The notes under the pieces were generated by a model that ran no database searches, was not told the origin of the DNA, and saw only the letters and a list, made by a program, of their open reading frames with translations. The translations under genes and the position numbers were made by a program. Shown piece after piece: positions 8,100 through 18,428 of a stretch of 43,009 nt of DNA. The stretch is from Candidatus Gastranaerophilales bacterium (GTDB lineage Bacteria > Cyanobacteriota > Vampirovibrionia > Gastranaerophilales > Gastranaerophilaceae), in contig CALVDX010000016.1 of NCBI GenBank assembly GCA_944326425.1, positions 1 through 43,009 on the forward strand, in the 5' to 3' direction. Within the stretch, counting starts at the first letter, position 1. Each line of letters begins with the position of its first letter.

Positions 8100-8649
8100 G
8101 TTAGTCAAATGGGCAGATAGAGTATCACTCAATGTGTTTTAGCAAATTTTAGAACTGATGCAAGCAAGGAATGGAATAGCCTCCGCCACCATCACTACCC
8201 TGTCTGTCTCCGTACTACTGTCCAATAAAAAGCCCAATTAAAATGGCAACTGTTTATGATTTTTATATCTGCAGCGCTGGTATTTTCGTTTTTTTAAGTA
8301 TAGAACACATTGTTACCGATAATTTTTAACAAATTTTTCATTGGAATTTCACAGTATACCTGTTTTAATTTTCTTATTAAATGTATTAAACAAAACTTAA
8401 TCCGGTTACATATTAACAGCCGGTATCAAAATATAATTCCACCAATTATAATTCATATACCTTCTAATAGTAGGTGCACTCTTTTATCTGACCTATTTTT
8501 ACCTGTTACTATATCATTACATCTACATCTTCTACTTTCCATTTACTATACAAAATACTACATCCACTCAATATAAACATATCTTTTACTACAATGAAAA
8601 AGTTTTATTTTTGCGGTAAAATCAAACTGTAAGAAAAGGAAAACAAATT
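8100..8649 (+). other. Gene-free 0.55-kb region upstream of nifU
   Basis: No convincing coding region on either strand; the longest plus-strand frame (8310-8576) has no ribosome binding site and a composition typical of AT-rich noise. The reverse strand at 8149-8251 has a short peptide-like stretch interrupted by TAG (see findings). Just before nifU there is ATGAAA, a 17-bp spacer and TAAAAT (8594-8622), a weak promoter candidate, then AAGGAAAA before the nifU ATG. Confidence 0.5.
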
Positions 8650-9456
8650 ATGTGGGATTATTCAGAAAAAGTACTAGACCATTACAGGAATCCAAGAAAT
8701 GTAGGAAGCATAGATGACGCGGATGCCATCGGCGAAGCCGGCTCACTTGCCTGCGGTGATTCTCTAAAAATATACTTAAAAATAGATAACGGTATTGTTA
8801 CGGACGCCAAATTCCAAACTTTCGGCTGCGGCTCTGCAGTTGCCAGTTCAAGTATTTTAACTGAGATGATTATCGGAAAACCGATTGAAGAAGTAAGAAA
8901 AATCACAAACAAAGATATTGCAGATGCCCTTGACGGACTCCCACCCGAAAAAATGCACTGCTCGGTTATGGGACATGAAGCATTGGAAGATGCTCTTAAA
9001 CACTATTTTAAAGAAGAAGCTGCACAGCAGGAAAAAATTGTATGCACCTGCTTTAACGTAACCGAAAAACAAATTTGGGACGCTATTAAAGATAACGGAC
9101 TTAAAACAGTGGAAGAAGTTACAAACTACACAAAAGCAGGCGGCGCCTGCGGAAGATGCAAAGGGATTATTCAGGATATTTTGAATACCTATAATAAAAA
9201 AGCCGTTGAAGAAGCAAAAATGACTTCAACACAGATGGTTTTAAAAGTTAATAAAATTATTGAAACCGTTATTGCGCCGGAACTTGAAAAAGACGGCGGC
9301 GGCATTGAATTAATAGATGTCTCCGGCAATAAAGTCATGGTTAAGCTTTACGGCCGCTGCTCCTCATGTAAAAATTCGCTCGTAACTTTAAAATCGTTTG
9401 TTGAAACAACGTTAAGAGAGAAAGTTAGCAAGGATATAGAAGTTATACAGGTATAA
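8650..9456 (+). CDS. nifU: Fe-S cluster assembly scaffold NifU (three-domain form)
   Basis: A 268-residue full-length NifU. The IscU-like N-terminal domain has the three cluster-assembly cysteines at C35, C60 and C104, near the positions in Azotobacter NifU. The central BFD-type [2Fe-2S] domain has CTCFN and GGACGRCKG. The C-terminal Nfu domain has GRCSSCKNS. It assembles Fe-S clusters from sulfur supplied by NifS and passes them to apoproteins in the cytosol. The next gene, nifS, starts 2 bp after its stop. With no nitrogenase gene in view, a general housekeeping role is likely, as in other anaerobes that use a NIF-type system. Confidence 0.97.
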   Translation: MWDYSEKVLDHYRNPRNVGSIDDADAIGEAGSLACGDSLKIYLKIDNGIVTDAKFQTFGCGSAVASSSILTEMIIGKPIEEVRKITNKDIADALDGLPPEKMHCSVMGHEALEDALKHYFKEEAAQQEKIVCTCFNVTEKQIWDAIKDNGLKTVEEVTNYTKAGGACGRCKGIIQDILNTYNKKAVEEAKMTSTQMVLKVNKIIETVIAPELEKDGGGIELIDVSGNKVMVKLYGRCSSCKNSLVTLKSFVETTLREKVSKDIEVIQV

Positions 9457-9458
9457 AA

Positions 9459-10655
9459 ATGATTTACTTAGACAATAATGCAACCACAAAAGTAGACGAA
9501 AAAGTGCTTGAAGAAATGCTGCCATATTTAAAAGATGAGTATGCAAACCCTTCAAGCATGTATGATTTTAGCAGAAGAGCACACAATGCAATAAAAGAAG
9601 CACGAGGTAAAATAAAAGATTTCCTTAATGCTGTAAACGAGCGGGAAATAATATTCACCTCCTGCGGCTCCGAAAGTGCTAATATGGCAATAAAAGGAGT
9701 TCTTGCTTACAATAATTCCAAACGCCATATAATAACAACCAAAGTAGAACATCCCTGTGTATTAAACACTTATAAAGAATATGAAAAACAAGGGTATGAT
9801 GTCGATTATATCGGGGTTAATAATTCCGGTGAACTGGATCTGGAAGAACTGAAAACAAAAATTCGCAAAGATACGGCTTTAGTATCCATAATGTGGGCAA
9901 ACAACGAAACAGGAGTTATTTTCCCTATAAAACAAGTCTCGGAAATAATAAAAAGCAGAAATCCTGAAACAAAATTTTTTGTTGACGCAGTTCAGGCAGC
10001 AGGGAAAATTCCTATTGATGTACAGGAAAACGGCATAGATATGTTAGGAATTTCAGGACACAAGTTCCATGCACCAAAAGGTGTCGGGGCACTGTATATT
10101 AATTCAAAAACATCAATACTGCCGCTTATCACCGGCGGACATCAGGAAAGAGGTTTAAGAGCCGGAACAGAAAATGTTCCATACATTGCAGGGCTGGGAA
10201 AAGCAGCAGAACTAGCCGCCGCCGGATTGGAATATGAAGCAAAAGAAGTAAAACGACTGCGTGATAAACTGGAAGCCGGTATTTTGAGCAGTGTATTTAA
10301 TGCCCGCCTGAACACTGCAATTACAAACAGGGTCCCCAACACAACAAACATTGGATTTGAATATATTGAAGGAGAACTCATTTTGCTTCACCTGAGCGAC
10401 CTTGGTATCTGCGCGAGTTCCGGCAGCGCCTGCACATCAGGCTCATTGGAACCAAGCCACGTTTTGAGAGCTATGGGAACACCGTTTACGTCACTCCACG
10501 GAAGTATCAGATGGAGTCTTAGCAAGTTTACTACAGAAAAAGAAATTGATTATGTCCTGGAAAAACTTCCGGTCGTAATCGAAAAACTAAATAAAATTTC
10601 TCCGTTCCAAAAAGAATTAGAACACCTTAAAGCCTGCAAGGGGGGGGGTAAATAA
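9459..10655 (+). CDS. nifS: Cysteine desulfurase NifS
   Basis: A 398-residue PLP enzyme that takes sulfur from cysteine and hands it to NifU. The PLP lysine is K202 in SGHKFHAPKG. The persulfide cysteine is C325 in SSGSACTSGSLEPSHVL, the short group I (NifS/IscS) loop. Both positions are as in Azotobacter NifS. Translation is likely coupled to nifU (2-bp gap). The last codons (KGGGK) are encoded by a nine-G tract that belongs to the downstream repeat array, so the C-terminus could change length by slippage without touching the catalytic core. Confidence 0.97.
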   Translation: MIYLDNNATTKVDEKVLEEMLPYLKDEYANPSSMYDFSRRAHNAIKEARGKIKDFLNAVNEREIIFTSCGSESANMAIKGVLAYNNSKRHIITTKVEHPCVLNTYKEYEKQGYDVDYIGVNNSGELDLEELKTKIRKDTALVSIMWANNETGVIFPIKQVSEIIKSRNPETKFFVDAVQAAGKIPIDVQENGIDMLGISGHKFHAPKGVGALYINSKTSILPLITGGHQERGLRAGTENVPYIAGLGKAAELAAAGLEYEAKEVKRLRDKLEAGILSSVFNARLNTAITNRVPNTTNIGFEYIEGELILLHLSDLGICASSGSACTSGSLEPSHVLRAMGTPFTSLHGSIRWSLSKFTTEKEIDYVLEKLPVVIEKLNKISPFQKELEHLKACKGGGK

Positions 10656-10840
10656 TTCCGCCGTGCAGAAATAGGAACTACCGGCTTTACGCAAGGGGGG
10701 GGGGTAAATAATTCCGCCGTGCAGAAATAGGAACTACCGGCTTTACGCAGGGGGGGGGAAATAGTTCTGCCGTGCAGAAATAGGAACTATAAGCTTTATG
10801 CAAGGGGGGTAAATAGTAAATAGTTCTGCCGTGCAAAAAT
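10640..10840. repeat. 55-bp tandem repeats with poly-G tracts and an internal palindrome
   Basis: There are four copies. G-tracts begin at 10640 (9 G), 10695 (10 G), 10750 (9 G) and 10804 (6 G), spacing 55, 55 and 54 bp. After each tract comes TAAATAA or AAATAG, then a palindromic core TTCYGC-CGT-GCAGAA (a perfect 6-bp stem in copy 3), then AATAGGAACTA and, in copies 1-3, a CTTTAYGCA segment. The period is not a multiple of 3, so it is not a coding repeat. It lies between convergent genes. Confidence 0.9.
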
Positions 10841-10932
10841 TCTTGACGCACTTGGCTAAAATCAGAGGTAAAAACAGGCCGCACGCAGTTAATGCCAATT
10901 AAAACGCCTCCGGTTTACAACAAAAAATGCTG

Positions 10933-11556
10933 CTATTCTTCGGGCAGCATTCTTGGTTTAATAACTGCAATTGCGCACGCAAGTCCCATCCCGACATAAG
11001 GAAGTGATGCCATCGCCATTCTGGTCATGCGCGATACAAATCTGGCACTATTTATAACATACTCAGGCTGGTTTAATATCATACGCCTGTAACTTAAGCG
11101 TCCGTCGCGCATCATTTCTTTCATTCCCATAATAAAGCTGTTATCATCAATTTTTTGTACAGAGCCGGTAATCCCCCTGCCAACTTTAGGATATTTTTCC
11201 GAAAAAGCCTCTCCCGCTCCTTTAAGCAGATAGTAGCCACCAACAGAAGCAGCCCCGACGCCCGCCATTGCCGCTATACCATGATTGTATTCAAATTCCC
11301 TGAATTTTTGTGAATTTCTTGCCAAAAATTTATTTACTCCCATCATTGAACAAAGCGACAATAAAAATGCCCCCCATTTCATACCGCTCTTTGCACCCTC
11401 TAAAAGCATTTTAGAAGGCATCCCCCTGCGATTTTTATATCCCGCGCTCAAAGCCGCAAGAGCCGGCGTAGACAAAAGTATTTTATCCTTCTGGTCTAAA
11501 CGCTCGTTATAAGAAGTAAAATTTGTATAATGCAAGACATTATTCGGGATACGCAT
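10933..11556 (-). CDS. Membrane protein of unknown function (lineage-type)
   Basis: A 207-residue protein with a strong AAAGGAG ribosome binding site. It has Gly/Ala-rich hydrophobic segments near residues 56-72 and 92-112 and a C-terminal one near 184-200; the rest is basic. There is no signal peptide cleavage site. It is divergent from the HEAT-repeat gene at 11716. The third protein of this cluster (12554) has a comparable make-up of soluble part plus Gly/Ala-rich helices. No named family recognised. Confidence 0.75.
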   Translation of the reverse strand: MRIPNNVLHYTNFTSYNERLDQKDKILLSTPALAALSAGYKNRRGMPSKMLLEGAKSGMKWGAFLLSLCSMMGVNKFLARNSQKFREFEYNHGIAAMAGVGAASVGGYYLLKGAGEAFSEKYPKVGRGITGSVQKIDDNSFIMGMKEMMRDGRLSYRRMILNQPEYVINSARFVSRMTRMAMASLPYVGMGLACAIAVIKPRMLPEE

Positions 11557-11715
11557 ATCTTTATTAACTCCTTTAAAAAACTCCCTTTATTTTAACATCT
11601 TAACGAAAATTTTTCTGCTCTCATAGACAAATTGTATTTACATAACTTTACAATTAAGCAACTTTTCAATAGTTTTCGACTTTATATAATTGTAGTAGGT
11701 GAATAAGGTTATATT

Positions 11716-12570
11716 ATGGCTGAATATCTTGACAGACAATTACAGGTTCCAAATTATTCCGGAGTAAACATCCAAATAATAAACCCTGCCGTAAATATGG
11801 GAGGACACGGAAACCTGCCTGCAATAAAGACAGGAACACAAACAGACAGTGCAACAATACCTGTACCTGAACAAGCACAACAACCAGAACCGGTTACAAA
11901 TCCAATAAACGGACAAGCGCAGCAAGCCGGTAATCCGTGGGCAAGTATTCCACAGGGGTCGATTTATAATAACAATAATAATGAAGTAAACAACAATATT
12001 CAGTACCCGCAGCAACCGTCATACCAAGGGTATCCTTATCCTGCCCCTTATATGGCTTATCCGCCTTATCCTCCATATCCCGGATATCCGCCTTATCCGG
12101 CCGCACAGCAGCCGGAACAGCCCGCCGAAGAAAAAAAAGAACAACCAACGGGCAAAAAACGTATAGTTGCATTAACAGATGATTATATAAAATCACTTGA
12201 AAATTACTTAAACAATCCGAATAAAGAAGTAAGACTTCAGGCAGCAAAAGATATTGTAAGAAGGTTTGAAGAAGATGTAACAAGATACAATGATCCGGCC
12301 CTCAACGCATTGGTAAATAAAATGCTTCAGGATCCGCAAGGCTCAGTAAGAGGTATTGCACTAAGCCTCCTTAGTACAGGAACGGCTCAGGGAAACAATT
12401 ATACCGTTACTTTATTGAATAATATGAAAAATGACCAGGTAAATAAAGAAGACGCTCTTCAAGCGGCAGAAGCATTACTTAGGATGTCTGCAAAAACGGA
12501 AGTTGTAAGTTATCCGCTATCGCCTGAGGAAGCAAAAAAAGAGGCTGTAAAACATGGCAATCGCACTTAA
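11716..12570 (+). CDS. Pro/Gln-rich protein with C-terminal HEAT-like repeats
   Basis: A 284-residue protein. Residues 1-150 are low complexity, with Asn/Gln/Pro runs and a Tyr-Pro tract (YPYPAPYMAYPPYPPYPGYP), probably a disordered linker. Residues 155-270 are helical repeats of HEAT type (NPNKEVRLQAAKDIVRRFEED, then DPQGSVRGIALSLLSTG). No export signal. A TATAAT is at 11685-11690 and AGGTGAATAAGG precedes the ATG. It overlaps the next gene by 17 bp, so the two are coupled. Likely a protein-interaction adaptor; function unknown. Confidence 0.8.
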   Translation: MAEYLDRQLQVPNYSGVNIQIINPAVNMGGHGNLPAIKTGTQTDSATIPVPEQAQQPEPVTNPINGQAQQAGNPWASIPQGSIYNNNNNEVNNNIQYPQQPSYQGYPYPAPYMAYPPYPPYPGYPPYPAAQQPEQPAEEKKEQPTGKKRIVALTDDYIKSLENYLNNPNKEVRLQAAKDIVRRFEEDVTRYNDPALNALVNKMLQDPQGSVRGIALSLLSTGTAQGNNYTVTLLNNMKNDQVNKEDALQAAEALLRMSAKTEVVSYPLSPEEAKKEAVKHGNRT

Positions 12571-13000
12571 AAACATTTTAATAAAAACAGCCGGTGCCGG
12601 CGGCATAGGGCTCGGGGTTTATGATGCCCACTCACGCGGCAGACGCGATTCTATCCGGTATGGTAAAGTTCAGATGGCCGATTCTACACTTGATGCCTGG
12701 CTTGATTCTAACAGACTTTCTAAGGAAAGCGATGTTGAAAACATGATGAAAAGAGGCGCATTCAAATGGAGACTGGACAGTCCGATAGCGAAAATGTGGG
12801 GAAATATTAAAGGATATGCAAGCGGCTTTTGCTCCTCCCTTGCAGATAATGTTGTACCAGTAGGATTATCTGCAGGAACATTTATATCAAAAGGCGGAAG
12901 TATATTGCAAAAAATATTTGCAGGAAGCTTAGGAATATATGCTCTGTATGCGATAGTAAAAGCTTTTACCGGAATCGACAGAACAAATAAAATGAACTAA
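12554..13000 (+). CDS. Small membrane protein, partner of the HEAT protein
   Basis: A 148-residue protein starting inside the end of the HEAT-repeat gene (17-bp overlap). It has a Gly-rich N-terminal segment and a C-terminal Gly/Ser/Ala-rich hydrophobic stretch (about residues 103-140: GLSAGTFISKGG and IFAGSLGIYALYAIVKAF), resembling a helical hairpin. Its stop overlaps, tail to tail, by 4 bp with the stop of the convergent solute-binding protein gene. Family unknown. Confidence 0.75.
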   Translation: MAIALKNILIKTAGAGGIGLGVYDAHSRGRRDSIRYGKVQMADSTLDAWLDSNRLSKESDVENMMKRGAFKWRLDSPIAKMWGNIKGYASGFCSSLADNVVPVGLSAGTFISKGGSILQKIFAGSLGIYALYAIVKAFTGIDRTNKMN

Positions 13001-14844
13001 TTCCCTTTGTCTATAAAGATTTCATCAAGATTGTAACCAATGCCGGATAACGATGTAGGATATAAATTTTTCAAATACTTACGCGCAGCAATTATTCTCG
13101 TCGGAGAATAAAGGTAAATCATAGGTTTTTCATCATAAATAATTTCCTGATACCGGTCATAGAGTTTTTTCCGCTCATCAAAAGTTGTTTTTAAAGCCGC
13201 TTCGTCAAAAATATAATCAAGTTCTTTTTCCATATCCAATCTATCATCCGTATTATATCCGGCAGGACGCTGGTTAAACATGTGCAAAGGGCCTGAAGAA
13301 TACCAGACATTTTTCCCGCTGTGCGGTTCTAATGGCGACCCGGTAAGCCCCATTATAGCCATATCGTAGTCATAAGTATTTACAAGTTTATTTACAAGTG
13401 AATTAAACTCTACAGGTTTAAAATTAACTTTTATCCCTAAATCCTCTATATCCTGTTTAACCATAACCCCGAGTGCTTCGCGTTCTGTATTTCCTGCATT
13501 GGTAAATAGGTCAAATTCGACATAGTTTGTATTTTTATCCCTTAATTTCCCTTTCTCATCATAATAAAACCCGCCCTGCAAAAGGATTTCACGCGCCTTA
13601 TTTAAATCACGTTCATGACCCGTGATAGATTTGTTCAGGTAAATAGAATTAAGACTCTCTGCCGTAAACAGCGGAACACCAAGCCCGTTAGCAATATTCA
13701 TTACCATACTTTTCCTGTCAAGCGCATAATCAACTGCTGTTCTGAAGTTCTTATTACCAAACCATTCCTGCTTAATCGGGCTTACATTATACTTACCCTC
13801 TTTATTTTTGCGGTTATTCAAATTAATTGTAATAAACATTGTTCCGGTATCAGGGCCAAGGTTATAAACAGTATAATCAGAATTCGGCTCTTTAGCTTTA
13901 TATCTGGCAACATTAGATCCGCGAAGAGTTATCATATCAATTTCTTTTGCTTCAAATTTTAAAATCTCATTATTTAAATCCGCGACAATAAAATACACAA
14001 TTTTATCAAGATACGGCAATTTTTCATTATTGCCATTAACTTTGTAATAGTTGGGGTTACGTTCATACACAACTCTTTGGGCCGGAACATACTCTTTAAG
14101 TCTGAAAGCTCCGCTTGTAACTAAATCTTTCGGGTTAATATCGGTAGAAAGAAAAGTATTAAACGCATCCGCGCCTTTATCCGATACAGGTTTAAAAACA
14201 TGTTTTGGCGCAATCGGGGTTGATAGCTGCCTTAAAAACGGAGCAAAAGGCTCTGATGTTATAAATTTAACTGTATAATCATCAATTTTTACAACCTCCG
14301 GCAATTTGCCGTCAATAACCATCATATCACGGGTCGAAGTATTACCGAGGCCGGCAAAAATGATTTCTTTATAAGTATAAATAACATCCTCCACGGTAAT
14401 CGGCTGCCCATCCGACCACTTAATCCCTCTTCTAAGATTTATAGTATACTCTCTGCCATCAGGGCTTATTGAAAAACTTTTCGCAAGAAGCGGTATCACT
14501 TCTCCTGTTGCAGGGTCTGAGGTTAATAATCCGTCATACATAATTCCGCCCATCGTAGAAGAAGTTGCATCCATCGCATTAAACGGATTAAAAGTTTTAG
14601 GCCCCTCACCTATCGTAGAGACAAAAAACTCGCCGCCAAATTTTCCGTTCTGCGCCCCTGACTTATAATAATCCACACCGTCAATCGTTATTGTCGTATC
14701 CTGTTCCCTTTGCGGCGTTTTAACAACGGGAGAAGGTTTGTAAGAATGCTTTTTCCCTACATCAGGAACATCTTTATGGAATATAAGCGCCATAAAAAGC
14801 AGAACAATAAAAAATCCGGACAGTATGCCAAACAACCTCTTCAT
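12997..14844 (-). CDS. Peptide ABC transporter substrate-binding protein (SBP_bac_5, OppA/DppA-like)
   Basis: The start is taken at ATG 14844, giving MKRLFGILSGFFIVLLFMALIF as signal-anchor; TTG 14871 and ATG 14868 are in-frame alternatives, and none has a clear ribosome binding site. The protein of about 615 residues shows the family's landmark order: FNPFNAMDATSS near the start of the mature protein, then MYDGLLTSDPATGEVIPLLAKSF in pieces, YTINLRRGIKWSDGQPITVEDV, and the C-terminal domain with DYDMAIMGLTG. It captures oligopeptides or nickel-like ligands outside the membrane. No permease or ATPase genes adjoin it, so it must pair with a transporter encoded elsewhere. There is no lipobox cysteine. 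Confidence 0.88.
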   Translation of the reverse strand: MKRLFGILSGFFIVLLFMALIFHKDVPDVGKKHSYKPSPVVKTPQREQDTTITIDGVDYYKSGAQNGKFGGEFFVSTIGEGPKTFNPFNAMDATSSTMGGIMYDGLLTSDPATGEVIPLLAKSFSISPDGREYTINLRRGIKWSDGQPITVEDVIYTYKEIIFAGLGNTSTRDMMVIDGKLPEVVKIDDYTVKFITSEPFAPFLRQLSTPIAPKHVFKPVSDKGADAFNTFLSTDINPKDLVTSGAFRLKEYVPAQRVVYERNPNYYKVNGNNEKLPYLDKIVYFIVADLNNEILKFEAKEIDMITLRGSNVARYKAKEPNSDYTVYNLGPDTGTMFITINLNNRKNKEGKYNVSPIKQEWFGNKNFRTAVDYALDRKSMVMNIANGLGVPLFTAESLNSIYLNKSITGHERDLNKAREILLQGGFYYDEKGKLRDKNTNYVEFDLFTNAGNTEREALGVMVKQDIEDLGIKVNFKPVEFNSLVNKLVNTYDYDMAIMGLTGSPLEPHSGKNVWYSSGPLHMFNQRPAGYNTDDRLDMEKELDYIFDEAALKTTFDERKKLYDRYQEIIYDEKPMIYLYSPTRIIAARKYLKNLYPTSLSGIGYNLDEIFIDKGN

Positions 14845-15034
14845 AACAATAGGATAGCATAAATCCATCAATTTGCCATACCCGTCAGGACGAATGAAAA
14901 GGACAAATCATAGACATATCGGCGCAGACTCCGAAAAGGAGCTGCAATCATTTTAGACCATTAAATAAATTTTTTCTTTTAATCCATTAAATCAGTGTTT
15001 ATCTTGTAATATATTTTTAATACAGACGCCTTTT

Positions 15035-16616
<1,582 letters not shown>

Positions 16617-16810
16617 AATCTCTCCTTAATCTGTCTCCTTGTGTTATTACACCATAAAGAAATTTTTTTGTAAATAAAACTATTTAAAAGCAGCAAGAGA
16701 GTTTTTTAATTAGCACAATCATTGTAAATTTTTGTTAATAACTTTTTAATTTTATTAAAGTTTCTAGATTTTTTGACGTTATTAATATCAGATATTAGCG
16801 GAGAAACATA

Positions 16811-18421
16811 ATGGTTGATAAGATTAATCCTGCAAACATGCCTGATTATAAACCAATTACTTTAAACGAACTTACCAAAATGGATGAGGCAAGTATCTTC
16901 AATAAACTTGATAAGGATAAAAGCGGTACAATTTCCGATAAAGAACTGACAATGGCCGGTTTGGTTGAAGAAAATCTGTTAAAAGCCAAAGACTATTTAC
17001 TCCAAAAGTTTGGTATTAAAAAGATAACAAACAACACCCCCGGAGAAAATTATTTTGAATACTCACCGGCTAATACTAAAGTAACGACAGCACATACGAT
17101 CGATGAGCTGCCAACAAGGGGGAGTTGGATTAGAGATGCCAGAGGTTACGATATAAGCAATTTAGAACTCCCGGAAACAGAACTGTTAAACCTGTGTATT
17201 GACAACACTACCATCCTTTCACCCGAACAAAAAGCTATTATTGAATTTTATACTGAAAAATGTAAAGATCCGGGATTAGGTATACGGACATTGCATGAGC
17301 AGGGTATAACAGGCAAAGGTGTCCATATGGCAATTATTGACCAGCCGCTTGGGAAACATCAAGAATATGCGGCAAATATAAGAAGCCATACAGACGTAAA
17401 CGCGACAGAAATGAGATGGTGTGAAGCCTCAATGCATGGTGCCGCTGTAACATCCATAGCCGTCGGCAAATCTGTCGGAGTAGCACCCGATGCAACTGTT
17501 GATTATTACTCAGCCGTAAATATGACACAGGATCCGGAGGCTAATAAAGATTACATAGAATATCTGGAATTATCAATTGAAAAAGAGTCGATTTATCTTG
17601 ATGAATGCTCAAACGATTTAAAAGTTAAAGAAGAACGACGAATAGCCCTGCAGGAGAAACTTAGCAGCGGGAATAATTCCCGATTACAAAATGAACTTAA
17701 AATTGTTGAAGAGGATATAAGAGCAATACAAGAATACCTTAAAGCAGCTAAGGACAACATAAGCAGCTTGCAAGAAGAAATTGAACATATTAAAAAATAC
17801 GGACAAAGCTCATCAAATTCATCTTACGCAAACGCTATAAATAAAATTCTTGATAAAAACCACACCCTTCCGCCCGATGAACGGATTTCGGTTATATCCG
17901 TAAGCTGGGGATTTGATAAGCACGCCGAAGGGTATGAGGATTTAGTACAGGCTATAGCGCGCGCCAAAAAAGAAGGCGTTTTTGTAGTATCAACCGCCCT
18001 GTATGAACATTACGGAATGAGAACCTGCGGAGCCAATCGCGCTCCCAAGGGTGATTTAAATTCACCGGAATCGTACGAAGCCGGGGCGTTCTTCAAACAT
18101 AATTCAGAAATACGCTCCAAGGAATATAAAAACAATTTACTGCTGATCCCCATGGATCATAGAACAACCGCAGATTACACAGACGAAACTTCATACAGAT
18201 ATGAAGGTAATGACGGCGGAATGAGCTGGTCAACCCCGTGGCTTGCGGGAATGTATGTCCTTGCCAAACAAACAGATCCTGACATTACCCCTCAAAAATT
18301 TTGGGAAATTGCGCTTAATACATCTGATGAATGTACCAATAACGATTCCGGCGTATATGTCGGCAGGATAATTAATCCCCGGGAATTGATAAAAGCAGTG
18401 AAAGAAGGAAAAGAACAGTAA
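16811..18421 (+). CDS. EF-hand subtilisin-like (S8) peptidase with coiled-coil insertion
   Basis: A 536-residue protein with a GGAGAAAC ribosome binding site. A perfect EF-hand loop, DKDKSGTISDKE, is at residues 34-45. The S8 triad is Asp177 (GVHMAIIDQPL), His209 (SMHGAAVTSIAVG, followed by GVAPDATV) and Ser472 (GGMSWSTPWLAG). Residues 235-330 between His and the next core strand are a Lys/Glu coiled coil, an insertion in the catalytic domain. The usual oxyanion Asn (AAGN) is replaced by VVSTALYEHYG. There is no signal peptide, so it is cytosolic or exported by a route not visible here. Calcium probably tunes activity. Monocistronic. Confidence 0.88.
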   Translation: MVDKINPANMPDYKPITLNELTKMDEASIFNKLDKDKSGTISDKELTMAGLVEENLLKAKDYLLQKFGIKKITNNTPGENYFEYSPANTKVTTAHTIDELPTRGSWIRDARGYDISNLELPETELLNLCIDNTTILSPEQKAIIEFYTEKCKDPGLGIRTLHEQGITGKGVHMAIIDQPLGKHQEYAANIRSHTDVNATEMRWCEASMHGAAVTSIAVGKSVGVAPDATVDYYSAVNMTQDPEANKDYIEYLELSIEKESIYLDECSNDLKVKEERRIALQEKLSSGNNSRLQNELKIVEEDIRAIQEYLKAAKDNISSLQEEIEHIKKYGQSSSNSSYANAINKILDKNHTLPPDERISVISVSWGFDKHAEGYEDLVQAIARAKKEGVFVVSTALYEHYGMRTCGANRAPKGDLNSPESYEAGAFFKHNSEIRSKEYKNNLLLIPMDHRTTADYTDETSYRYEGNDGGMSWSTPWLAGMYVLAKQTDPDITPQKFWEIALNTSDECTNNDSGVYVGRIINPRELIKAVKEGKEQ

Positions 18422-18428
18422 CTTGTCC

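Noticed and set aside
8310-8576. 88-codon plus-strand ORF
   Set aside because: No ribosome binding site, Ile/Leu/Tyr/His-biased translation typical of AT-rich non-coding DNA, no recognisable domain.
10640-10840. CRISPR array
   Set aside because: Units are contiguous with no unique spacers.
10687-10884. 65-codon minus-strand ORF over the poly-G array
   Set aside because: The repeat period (55 bp) breaks frame at every unit, so it is not a coding repeat.
14872-15034. Regulatory RNA or riboswitch between tgt and the solute-binding protein gene
   Set aside because: Only a short CTCC-GAAAA-GGAG hairpin; no riboswitch core recognised and no T-run.
16773-16798. TTGACG/TATTAG promoter of the subtilase gene
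   Set aside because: Spacer is 14 bp, too short for a sigma70 promoter.
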